From assembly GCA_003136295.1 (NCBI GenBank), contig PLDZ01000276.1, positions 10,142 to 18,226 of the forward strand: 8,085 nucleotides of DNA, read 5' to 3'. The notes under the pieces are model-generated. The model saw nothing but the letters and a program-made list of their open reading frames with translations. It ran no database searches and was not told the origin of the DNA. This DNA is from Candidatus Dormiibacterota bacterium. GTDB lineage: Bacteria > Chloroflexota > Dormibacteria > Aeolococcales > Aeolococcaceae. The position numbers and the translations under genes are program-made. This document shows, one piece after another, positions 1-6,174 of the stretch. Position 1 is the stretch's first letter. Each line of letters opens with the position of its first letter.

Positions 1-518
1 ATGAATTGGTCGGAACCGATGCGATCATGGCTCATCAGCAGCCATCGGCTGAGACGCTCCTCACTGGAATGGAGGCGGTTGCACGCCGCCGCCTGCGAGA
101 TCTGACCGAACAGCGCCTGGGTGTATTTGTCCACCAATGACTGGAGCGCGCTGCTGCGTTCGAGCAACGTGAGAAACGCGGTCGTGTCCATGCGGAGACT
201 GTGTCCCGCGACCTGCGATATGGCGCGCACCGCAAGGCCACCGAGCGGCACCACAGGCACGCCGACGATCCCCTCGTTGCCGATGGTGGCCACCTCGACG
301 ATGGCGCCGTCATGCAGTGGCGTCACCAGGGAGATGACTCCATCGGTGGGGAAGTAGAGGGCTTGAATTGGCGTGCCAGGTTCAAACAGGACCGTTTTGA
401 TGGGCAGGGTGACGTTTCTAACAAGACCGAACAACTCCTCCTGCTCGGACGCAGGTAGGGCGGTGAGAATCCTGTTCTCACCCGCCGAGGCGACCGTGCC
501 AGCCTCGTCGTGGTTCAT
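1..518 (-). CDS. Crp/Fnr-family transcriptional regulator (3' part missing at window edge)
   Basis: Open reverse-strand frame of 172 codons from ATG at 518 to the window edge. It has the plan of the Crp/Fnr superfamily: a cyclic-nucleotide-binding-like beta-barrel over about residues 15-120 (motifs such as LFEPGTPI, YFPTDGVISL and VEVATIGNEGIVGVP), then the linking helix and start of the winged HTH (CNRLHSSEERLSRWLLMSHDR). The rest of the HTH lies outside the window. An in-frame TAG about 25 bases upstream makes this ATG the first usable start; its ribosome-binding site is weak. The barrel lacks a clear phosphate-binding cassette (FGE...RS), so cAMP binding is doubtful; many soil-bacterial relatives share this form and their ligand is unknown. 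It is divergent from the c-di-GMP enzyme and could regulate it or itself. Family membership is firm; effector and targets are inference. Confidence 0.85.
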   Translation of the reverse strand, partial: MNHDEAGTVASAGENRILTALPASEQEELFGLVRNVTLPIKTVLFEPGTPIQALYFPTDGVISLVTPLHDGAIVEVATIGNEGIVGVPVVPLGGLAVRAISQVAGHSLRMDTTAFLTLLERSSALQSLVDKYTQALFGQISQAAACNRLHSSEERLSRWLLMSHDRIGSDQF

Positions 519-585
519 GCCTGGACTCGTCTCGACATCGACCTATGTGCGCTGCGGGACAGACGTGGTGCTGACCGTGTTCCAG

Positions 586-591
586 ATTATG
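586..591 (-). promoter_or_regulatory. Candidate -10 box for the Crp-like gene
   Basis: On the reverse strand this reads CATAAT, five of six matches to TATAAT. A TTGCCG lies upstream with a 15-base spacer, shorter than the ideal 17. It would place a transcription start about 60 bases before the ATG at 518. The 131 bp between the two divergent genes (519-649) shows no other clear promoter and no TGTGA-N6-TCACA Crp site. Confidence 0.3.
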
Positions 592-633
592 GCGCACCAG
601 AAGGGACGGCAACGGCGCGGTTCGCTGCGATCA

Positions 634-642
634 AAGGAGAGG
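634..642 (+). promoter_or_regulatory. Ribosome-binding site of the GGDEF-EAL gene
   Basis: AAGGAGAGG, a near-complete Shine-Dalgarno sequence, ends 7 bases before GTG at 650. It decides that start over later candidates in the same frame. Confidence 0.75.
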
Positions 643-649
643 CTGACGC

Positions 650-3412
650 GTGGCGGCAGGACGCGATGTCCCGGAACCGGGAGTGTTGGATCCCGGCGAT
701 CAACTCTGGCTCGAGGCGATGGCCGACGCGGTCCTCATCCTGTCGCCGGTTCGTGGTCGCAACCAGCACGTCAGCGATTTCCGGGTGGAGTATGCAAATG
801 CCGCCGCCGCAGAGCTCGCGGACGACCGGACCGCCGATCGTCTCCGACCCGGAGGTCTGCTCGGCAGCCGATTCCTCAACCTCCAGGGCGGTGCGGCGAC
901 TGCGGTGGTTGCGGCCTTCCGTGACGTTCTGAGCACCGACGTCCCCTGTGCGATCGACGGGCTGCGCTATCGCGTTCTGCGCGCGGGTGTGCCGATCGAC
1001 CAGGTGCGCGACGTGCGCGTCAGCAGGCACGGCGATCGGCTCCTGGTCACGCTGCGTGACGTCACTGCAAGAGAGCAGTCGGAGCAAGGGGTTCGGCGGA
1101 GCGAAAAGAGTCTTCGCGCTCTGGTGGACGGGGTGTTCGACGAGGCGCTGATGATCGTCGATCCCATCGGCAACGTGCTCAGCTGGAACACCGGCGCAGA
1201 GCGCATCTTCGGCTATAAGGCACACCGGATGGTGGGGCGGCACTATTCGGTGCTGTACCCCCATGGATGTCCTGTCGAGGCCGTCGATACGGAGCGGCTG
1301 CACGAGACGTGGCAGGTCCGCAAAGACGGCAGCCGGTTCTGGGCGAGCGTCTCGATTACTGCCATACATGGCGAGAACGGTGAGGTGCGCGGGTTCTTCC
1401 TGGTGACGCGCGACCTGACCGACCAATCGGAGCACCACCGCCGGGATCTGCACCTATCCCTCGTGCGCGCACTCGACGATTGCACCGACGTCGGCGCGGC
1501 GGCCGACACCATCCTGAACCTGTCCACCTTCGCAGTCGGAGCGACCTTCAGTGAGATGTTCGTCGCGCGTCAGGAGCAGGGACGCCTCGACTCCACGACA
1601 CGCCACGCCTTTCCGCGCGCCACGCTCGACGCTCTCGACGCGGCGGCGGATGGCGCGGCAGGCCCCCTCGACGCCCTGATCGCGCGCGTTCGTACGACCG
1701 GGGCGCTGGTCATCATGCCGGACCTCAACGAGCTGGGGACGTCGGCGCAGGTCGCCGCGGCCGTGTCTCTCGGGGTACGTTCCGCGATCGCGTGTCCGCT
1801 CACGACGGCCGCCGGCATCGTTGGCGTGCTTGCCTACTTCTTCGATGCGCTGCCGAGTGTGGAAACCCTCACCACCGAGACGATCGCGGAGATCGGCGCC
1901 GAAGCGGCCCACGCCGTCACCCGCATCCACGAGCAGGGCGCGCTTCGCGATGAAGCTCTGCGCATGGCAGAGCTTGCGAGCACCGACCGGCTCACCGGGC
2001 TGAAGAACCGTCGCGAGTTTGACCGCATCCTCGGAACGATTCCCCGGCAGTCGTTTGCGATCCTCGCCATCGATGTTGACCACCTCAAGCGCGTCAACGA
2101 CGCGTTCGGGCACGAGGCCGGTGACACCGTGCTGCGCACGGTCGCGACGACGCTCGCGCTGATGCTTCGTGGATGGGACGTCATCGCACGAGTCGGCGGG
2201 GACGAGTTCGCCGCCATCCTTCTCGACGTCGATCCCGCCGAGGCGGCGTCGGCGGCGCAACGGCTGCGAGCGGCCATGCACCTCGTGCCCACCCCCGGAG
2301 GTCGATCCAACATCAGCCTCGGATGGGCGTCCGCTCCCGCCGGAACCGACCCGATGTCCGCATGGCGTCGAGCCGATGAGTGTCTCTATGAGGCCAAGCG
2401 GAGCGGTCGGGACCGGGTGGTCGGTCGCCACGTGGATGGCGCGGAGCAGGTCACACCGTCCGGCTCATCCATGACCGAGCTGATCGGAGAGCTGGTCAAC
2501 GGCCTGCCCATCCATGCGGTGTACCAGCCGATCGTGGATCTCAACAACGGGCATGTCGTCGGCTACGAGGCGCTGGCGCGGCCCGAGGGGTTCGGTGCCT
2601 CCGACAGCGTCGAGACGCTGTTTGAAGTGGCCCATCGTTCGGGGCACATCCGCGACCTCGACTGGTTGTGCCGGCGTGCGGCCCTGAGCCAGGCAGGGTC
2701 CCTTCCCGTGGGAATCCCGCTGTTCATCAACGTGAGCGTGGCGGCTCTTCTCGACCCGCTCCACGACGTGGATCAACTCATGCTGCTGCTTGAATGGACG
2801 GGACGCGCTCCCCATCGCCTCGTCCTTGAGATCGGCGAGCACGAGAGCGTCCGTGACCTCGACCGCCTCCGGCTCGTGCTCGCATCGTATCGCGGCGCCG
2901 GTATCCGCTTTGCCATCGATGACCTCGGCGAGGGGTTCGCGACGACCGAGCTGCTCGAGGCGGCGGAGCCGGAGTTCGTGAAGCTGGCACGGAGCCTGAC
3001 CATGAACGCGTCGCGAAAGAGCTCGCGCGCCGCGATCCGGACGGCGATGACGTTTGCGCGTGTCCACGACTCGATCGTGATTGCTGAAGGCGTCGAGAAC
3101 GAGCTGGTGAGCGATCAGATCCGTTCGTTGAACATTCCGCTGGGCCAGGGCTTCGGCCTTGGCCGGCCCACGGTTGCCGCGGAGCTCATGGACTCGGCGG
3201 CCGCATGGAGGACCCGCGACACGCTGCGCCCGCTGCGTCCACGCAACCCGCAGTCACGCCTGCGTGTCGCTTCGCCCGCGCAGGACTCCGAGGCCGCCGA
3301 CAGCATCGAGCGCATCGGTGTAGCGAGTCAAGGCTCGAGGCGGTCGGGCGACACCAAGGCACACCGACTGATCAGGCGCTCCGACGGCGCAACATCGGGG
3401 AGGGCTTCGTAG
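650..3412 (+). CDS. PAS-PAS-GAF-GGDEF-EAL cyclic di-GMP turnover protein
   Basis: Bifunctional c-di-GMP enzyme of 920 residues: the GGDEF domain makes c-di-GMP from two GTP, and the EAL domain cleaves it to pGpG. Order: PAS about 18-145, PAS about 151-256, GAF about 264-430, GGDEF about 444-592, EAL about 608-850, then a basic, low-complexity tail of about 70 residues. The cyclase site is intact (G516-G-D-E-F520), as is the product-inhibition I-site R507-x-x-D510, five residues upstream. The EAL domain keeps E640-A-L-A-R, N694, E727 and E730, D757-D758, K778, E813 and Q833, but the Asp usual two residues after the Lys (K-I-D) is Ala780, and loop 6 reads DDLGEGF instead of DDFGTGY. No signal peptide or membrane segment is visible, so it should be cytoplasmic and sense through PAS and GAF; ligands unknown. 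The GTG start is set by a strong ribosome-binding site. Both activities look possible; which dominates cannot be read from sequence. Confidence 0.95.
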   Translation: MAAGRDVPEPGVLDPGDQLWLEAMADAVLILSPVRGRNQHVSDFRVEYANAAAAELADDRTADRLRPGGLLGSRFLNLQGGAATAVVAAFRDVLSTDVPCAIDGLRYRVLRAGVPIDQVRDVRVSRHGDRLLVTLRDVTAREQSEQGVRRSEKSLRALVDGVFDEALMIVDPIGNVLSWNTGAERIFGYKAHRMVGRHYSVLYPHGCPVEAVDTERLHETWQVRKDGSRFWASVSITAIHGENGEVRGFFLVTRDLTDQSEHHRRDLHLSLVRALDDCTDVGAAADTILNLSTFAVGATFSEMFVARQEQGRLDSTTRHAFPRATLDALDAAADGAAGPLDALIARVRTTGALVIMPDLNELGTSAQVAAAVSLGVRSAIACPLTTAAGIVGVLAYFFDALPSVETLTTETIAEIGAEAAHAVTRIHEQGALRDEALRMAELASTDRLTGLKNRREFDRILGTIPRQSFAILAIDVDHLKRVNDAFGHEAGDTVLRTVATTLALMLRGWDVIARVGGDEFAAILLDVDPAEAASAAQRLRAAMHLVPTPGGRSNISLGWASAPAGTDPMSAWRRADECLYEAKRSGRDRVVGRHVDGAEQVTPSGSSMTELIGELVNGLPIHAVYQPIVDLNNGHVVGYEALARPEGFGASDSVETLFEVAHRSGHIRDLDWLCRRAALSQAGSLPVGIPLFINVSVAALLDPLHDVDQLMLLLEWTGRAPHRLVLEIGEHESVRDLDRLRLVLASYRGAGIRFAIDDLGEGFATTELLEAAEPEFVKLARSLTMNASRKSSRAAIRTAMTFARVHDSIVIAEGVENELVSDQIRSLNIPLGQGFGLGRPTVAAELMDSAAAWRTRDTLRPLRPRNPQSRLRVASPAQDSEAADSIERIGVASQGSRRSGDTKAHRLIRRSDGATSGRAS

Positions 3413-3616
3413 GTGAGCGCTCGTTTGTCAAAGTCGCGGCAGGAGCCGCTCGGGCCCGACGAAACGTTCAGTGCCCTCGTGACCCGACTGATCATCACCA
3501 ATAGGGCGGAGCGGACCACCCGGGAGAAGATCAGACCGACGATCGTTCGCGACATCTCCGAGCCGGGCGGCGATCGCCACGGCCAGGCGCGTCTCGGCTC
3601 CGGAGCCAAGTCCTAG
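3413..3616 (+). CDS. Possible small 67-residue protein, antisense to the ATP-grasp gene
   Basis: GTG directly follows the TAG of the EAL gene (TAGGTG) and is preceded by GGGGAGGG at 3397-3404, an excellent ribosome-binding site with 8-base spacing, so translation could be coupled. Third codon positions are G or C in about 55 of 67 codons by hand count, typical of genes here. In the opposite-strand ATP-grasp frame the first two thirds of this stretch has weak codon bias (about 24 of 43). The product is charged, with no recognised domain, signal peptide or membrane segment. Against it: its last third lies opposite a conserved part of the ATP-grasp gene, and high third-position GC can be a shadow effect. 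No function is proposed. Confidence 0.3.
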   Translation: MSARLSKSRQEPLGPDETFSALVTRLIITNRAERTTREKIRPTIVRDISEPGGDRHGQARLGSGAKS

Positions 3617-4417
3617 GAACAGCGACGGTTCGGCGAGCTCGAGCTCCAGCAGCAGCGGCGCACCGCTCTCCCCTCGGACCAGGTCGACGCGTGCATACAG
3701 CAATGCCGCTCGAGGCCAGGGAAGAGCGTCGAGCGTCGCCTCCGCCACTGCCAGCTCCTCAGCGTCGGGCACCCGTGGCGAGATGTCCTCGAGGGCCCAG
3801 AGCTGATCGGTGACAACGCCGGACGCCCTGAGCAGCGGACCTTTGCGGATGGCATGCGAAAACGATCCGTCGACGTAGATGAGCCCGGTCTCACCCTCGG
3901 TGTCGACCGAACCGACGTAGGGCTGCACCATCACGTCACGGCCGCCGGTCAGCAGACGCTGGACGTGTGCTCGTGCCGCCTTGCGCTCATTGGGGCCGTA
4001 TCGCGAGGTGTTCTGAGATCCCGACGAGATCGACGGCTTCACGACCAGCTGCCCGGCGGGCAACAGGAGTGCCCCATCGAGAGCATCGGGCCCGACCCAG
4101 GTGGTCGGAACGGTTGGAACCCCGGCCTCGGCAAGCGCACGCAGATACGTCTTGTCCGTGTTCCAGGCCACAACCGGGATCGAATTGAGCACCTGCGGAA
4201 CGCGGGCGCACCAGGCGAGGAAGGCGTCGCGTCGTTCCGCATAATCCCAGGTCGATCGGATGACCACCAGTCGGAAGCCGTCCCAATCGACCGAGGGATC
4301 ATCCCAGACGCGAGGCTCGGCGACGATGCCGAACTCCTCGAGCGCTGGGATCAGCCGGCGCTCGTCATCGTCGAGGTCGGGGAGCAGCGAGCAGGTTGCG
4401 AGGGCGACGTCAGCCAG
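3428..4417 (-). CDS. ATP-grasp ligase, RimK/DcsG-like, unknown substrate
   Basis: About 329 residues. ATP-grasp enzymes use ATP to activate a carboxylate as acyl phosphate and join it to an amine or thiol. Residues 1-85 form the N-terminal alpha/beta domain (start ADVALATC, then VVIRSTWDY at 51-59); the nucleotide-binding fold follows: NTDKTYL 86-92, VVKPSISSGS 125-134 (ATP-binding Lys), VQPYV 164-168, D245 in ARVDL, and E258/E260/E263 in ELELAEP as metal ligands. Closest remembered relatives are RimK-type and D-cycloserine-synthase (DcsG) type proteins, mostly of unknown substrate. The frame has no ATG or GTG before 4267, and starting there would remove the conserved N-domain. CTG at 4417, with GAGAGG nine bases upstream, gives the expected N-terminus; an in-frame TGA at 4448-4450 limits any further extension. 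About 43 residues after the fold (287-329) look non-conserved. It converges on the EAL gene, leaving 15 bp. No biosynthetic neighbours hint at a substrate. Confidence 0.85.
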   Translation of the reverse strand: MADVALATCSLLPDLDDDERRLIPALEEFGIVAEPRVWDDPSVDWDGFRLVVIRSTWDYAERRDAFLAWCARVPQVLNSIPVVAWNTDKTYLRALAEAGVPTVPTTWVGPDALDGALLLPAGQLVVKPSISSGSQNTSRYGPNERKAARAHVQRLLTGGRDVMVQPYVGSVDTEGETGLIYVDGSFSHAIRKGPLLRASGVVTDQLWALEDISPRVPDAEELAVAEATLDALPWPRAALLYARVDLVRGESGAPLLLELELAEPSLFLGLGSGAETRLAVAIAARLGDVANDRRSDLLPGGPLRPIGDDQSGHEGTERFVGPERLLPRL

Positions 4418-4637
4418 GTTCAGAACCCTCTCTTGGTGGACGATGCATCATCCGCGGCGAGGCGTCTCGGCCAGAGCGGAATCATGATCGCAGCGGCGAA
4501 AGGGTTGGGCTTTGTACGCCAGCGGACCGCCGCAACGGCGCACCCTGTGGCTTTAATGACGCCATTGATACAAGGCGACCGGACTTGACGCGCGCTTGGC
4601 CGCCCGGGTCTCGTCGGAGACGCCCCGTGGTCCTCGT
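4418..4637. other. Divergent intergenic region with no convincing promoter
   Basis: 220 bp separate the ATP-grasp and hydrolase starts. An AT-richer patch near 4551-4572 (TTTAAT, TTGATA) could serve either gene, but no -35/-10 pair has proper spacing. Short palindromes at 4442-4449 (GATGCATC) and 4481-4488 (ATCATGAT) are too small to interpret. I find no gene in it. Confidence 0.5.
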
Positions 4638-5570
4638 ATGATGGACGAGCGTTTCGCGACGATCCGAGGCCAGCGTCTGCGCTACCTCATCGGCGGGCGT
4701 GGAAAACCGCTGGTGCTGTGCCACGGGTTTCTCAGTTCGGCTGAGGAATTCGGCGGCCGGTTCAGCGAACTCGGTGCCCATCGCACCCTGATCATTCCCG
4801 ATCTCCCTGGCAATGGTGCCTCGCCGCCGCTTCCCGGGCGTCACTCGTCCGGGTCGATGGCGGATCTGCTCTTCGATCTCCTCACCGAACTCGAGATCGA
4901 CAGATTCGATGTCGGTGGCCTCTGTCTCGGGGCAACAGTCGCCTGCGCCCTCGCAACGCGAGCAGGTGACCGGGCTGAGCGCCTCGTGCTCCACACACCG
5001 CTCCTTTCGCCGGATCTCATGCGGCGACGATATCGAGATCAGGTGCGCTTGCTGAGCAGACGCCCGATGTGGGATGGCGTGGTGTGGCTCAGCCGTCAGC
5101 GCTGGATCAGCGACCTCTACAAGCGCTTCGTGATCGTCGAAGGCGATGTCGACAACCGGACCGCCGATATCAACTACGAGAACCAGCGCCGGGCCGATCC
5201 TCGGGCGGCCAGAGAGTGGCTCAACGACTGCCTGCGGCGTGACGACGTTGACGTCGTGGCAGCTCGAGCGGAGCGGACCCTCATCATCGTCGCCCGCCAC
5301 GATCGTCTGGTGGACGTCGATCGCCTCAAGAAGCTGATCGTCACGCTGCCTCGACTCCAGGTGTTCACCGACAGCGATCAGGGCCATGGCTGGAACGAGG
5401 CGGCGGTGCACCGCCAGCTCGAGGTGCTCAAGGACTTCTTCGGCAATTGCAACGGGAGCGCCGGCAACGGCGTCCACGATCCCGTGCCGAGCCTGGTGAC
5501 CAACGGCAGCGCTAACCATGCCCGGCCAGCCCTTCGCGATACGGTGACCTTCCCGCTCTCACCGGCCTGA
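4638..5570 (+). CDS. Alpha/beta hydrolase with a Cys-type nucleophile motif
   Basis: 310 residues with the classical alpha/beta-hydrolase layout: oxyanion HGF at 29-31 (LCHGFLSS), a DLPGNGAS turn, the nucleophile elbow G-L-C96-L-G, a cap region about 125-200, D222 in ARHDRLVD and H250 in DQGHGW. The predicted triad is therefore Cys-Asp-His where most family members have Ser. Cys occurs in dienelactone hydrolases and PHA synthases, but overall this looks like an ordinary hydrolase-fold-1 protein rather than either. About 40 residues after the catalytic His region are polar and probably disordered. No signal peptide, so cytoplasmic. Start: the tandem ATGs at 4638 and 4641 lie directly before the conserved strand; TTG at 4596 is in frame but adds only non-conserved residues. 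None has a good ribosome-binding site. Substrate unknown; esterase, thioesterase or acyltransferase activity is possible. Its 3' end overlaps ogt by 12 bp on the opposite strand. Confidence 0.88.
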   Translation: MMDERFATIRGQRLRYLIGGRGKPLVLCHGFLSSAEEFGGRFSELGAHRTLIIPDLPGNGASPPLPGRHSSGSMADLLFDLLTELEIDRFDVGGLCLGATVACALATRAGDRAERLVLHTPLLSPDLMRRRYRDQVRLLSRRPMWDGVVWLSRQRWISDLYKRFVIVEGDVDNRTADINYENQRRADPRAAREWLNDCLRRDDVDVVAARAERTLIIVARHDRLVDVDRLKKLIVTLPRLQVFTDSDQGHGWNEAAVHRQLEVLKDFFGNCNGSAGNGVHDPVPSLVTNGSANHARPALRDTVTFPLSPA

Positions 5571-6098
5571 CCGCGCCAGGGGCCTCGCCGCCGCGATCCC
5601 CCAGGAGAGATCAGCGCCCTCGAGCTCCAGCAGGCCCCGCTTCTTGTCGAGTCCCCACCCGTACCCGGTCAGCGCGCCATTCGAGCCGACAAGCCGATGG
5701 CACGGGACGACGATCGAGATCGGGTTCTGGCCGTTGGCGGCACCGACGGCCCGTGCCGCTCGCGGCCGGCCGACCCGCTCGGCCACACGCGCATATGCCG
5801 ATGTCTGTCCATATGGGATGTCGAGGACGGCGGACCAGACGGCGATCTGAAATGGCGTCCCCTCGAGCCGCAGCGGCAGATCGAATCGGGTCCGATCCCT
5901 GTGGAAGTACTCATCGAGCTGGTCCCCGACGCTGGTCAGGAGTTCGCTCGAGCCCGTGGCGAGATCGTGGACGCTGGGCGTGCGCTCGTGGCCGTCGAAA
6001 TACAGGCCGACGAGCGCGCCGCGTGCGCTGACGACGAGAAGACGCCCGAGTGGGGTTGACGCGTAGCCATACGACCGGGAAGTGGCCGCCTCGGTCAT
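5559..6098 (-). CDS. ogt: Methylated-DNA--protein-cysteine S-methyltransferase
   Basis: 179-residue suicide repair protein that transfers the alkyl group from O6-methylguanine (and O4-methylthymine) in DNA to its own cysteine. The N-terminal ribonuclease-like domain covers about 1-85. The C-terminal DNA-binding domain carries the family signature: FQIAVWSAVLDIPYGQTSAY, RAVGAANGQNP with the Arg finger, and the active site P-C133-H-R, then GYGWGLDKKR and LLELEG. Length matches Ogt/AdaB proteins. The frame is open further upstream to 6245, but ATG at 6098 precedes the first conserved residues (YGYASTPLGRLLV), and extending would run through the divergent gene's start. Ribosome-binding site weak. 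It is divergent from the Ada-AlkA gene, so both likely respond to alkylation; in mycobacteria the equivalents sit in one operon. Identification is firm. Confidence 0.95.
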   Translation of the reverse strand: MTEAATSRSYGYASTPLGRLLVVSARGALVGLYFDGHERTPSVHDLATGSSELLTSVGDQLDEYFHRDRTRFDLPLRLEGTPFQIAVWSAVLDIPYGQTSAYARVAERVGRPRAARAVGAANGQNPISIVVPCHRLVGSNGALTGYGWGLDKKRGLLELEGADLSWGIAAARPLARSGR

Positions 6099-6114
6099 GC
6101 CGCCAGCCTGGACG

Positions 6115-6142
6115 TTGTCGCCGTCCAATGTCTGGCCATATT
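6115..6142 (+). promoter_or_regulatory. Candidate promoter for the Ada-AlkA gene
   Basis: TTGTCG at 6115-6120 and CATATT at 6137-6142, 16 bases apart, each match the sigma70 consensus at four of six positions. A transcript would begin near 6150, about 20 bases before ATG at 6169. The left arm of the inverted repeat covers the -10 box, which fits a control site. No E. coli-type Ada box (AAT-N6-GCAA) is seen. Confidence 0.3.
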
Positions 6143-6174
6143 CGGACGGATCGGTCCAATGTCCGGATATGGCC
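6134..6174. repeat. Inverted repeat between ogt and alkA (candidate operator or hairpin)
   Basis: Arms 6134-6147 (GGCCATATTCGGAC) and 6161-6174 (GTCCGGATATGGCC) are complementary at 13 of 14 positions around a 13-base spacer. Superimposed is a direct repeat, GTCCAATGTC, at 6123-6132 and 6154-6163, 31 bp apart (about three helical turns). AraC-type regulators commonly bind directly repeated half-sites, so the fused Ada-AraC protein encoded beside it is the natural candidate ligand. That is inference. Confidence 0.5.

Noticed and set aside
1454..2431. 325-codon reverse-strand open frame opposite GAF-GGDEF
   Set aside because: The forward frame contains intact GAF and GGDEF motifs; the reverse product is Arg/Gly-rich without domains. 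The same applies to 587-1453.
3436..3449. GCGGC-AGGA-GCCGC hairpin after the EAL gene as a terminator
   Set aside because: Only five pairs, no following T-run, and it lies inside the opposite coding frame. No intrinsic terminator is convincing anywhere in the window.
4585..4613. TTGACG at 4585 as -35 for the hydrolase
   Set aside because: No -10-like hexamer occurs 16-18 bases downstream. TATGAT at 4637-4642 overlaps the start codons and is too far away.
4482..5519. 345-codon reverse-strand open frame opposite the hydrolase
   Set aside because: Antisense shadow of a GC-rich gene. The forward strand carries all hydrolase motifs, and the reverse product shows no recognisable domain.
6082..6168. 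Earlier alkA starts at GTG 6082 or ATG 6097
   Set aside because: They would overlap the ogt start on the other strand and translate the repeat region. The added residues have no counterpart in the family, where about 25-35 residues precede the first zinc Cys.
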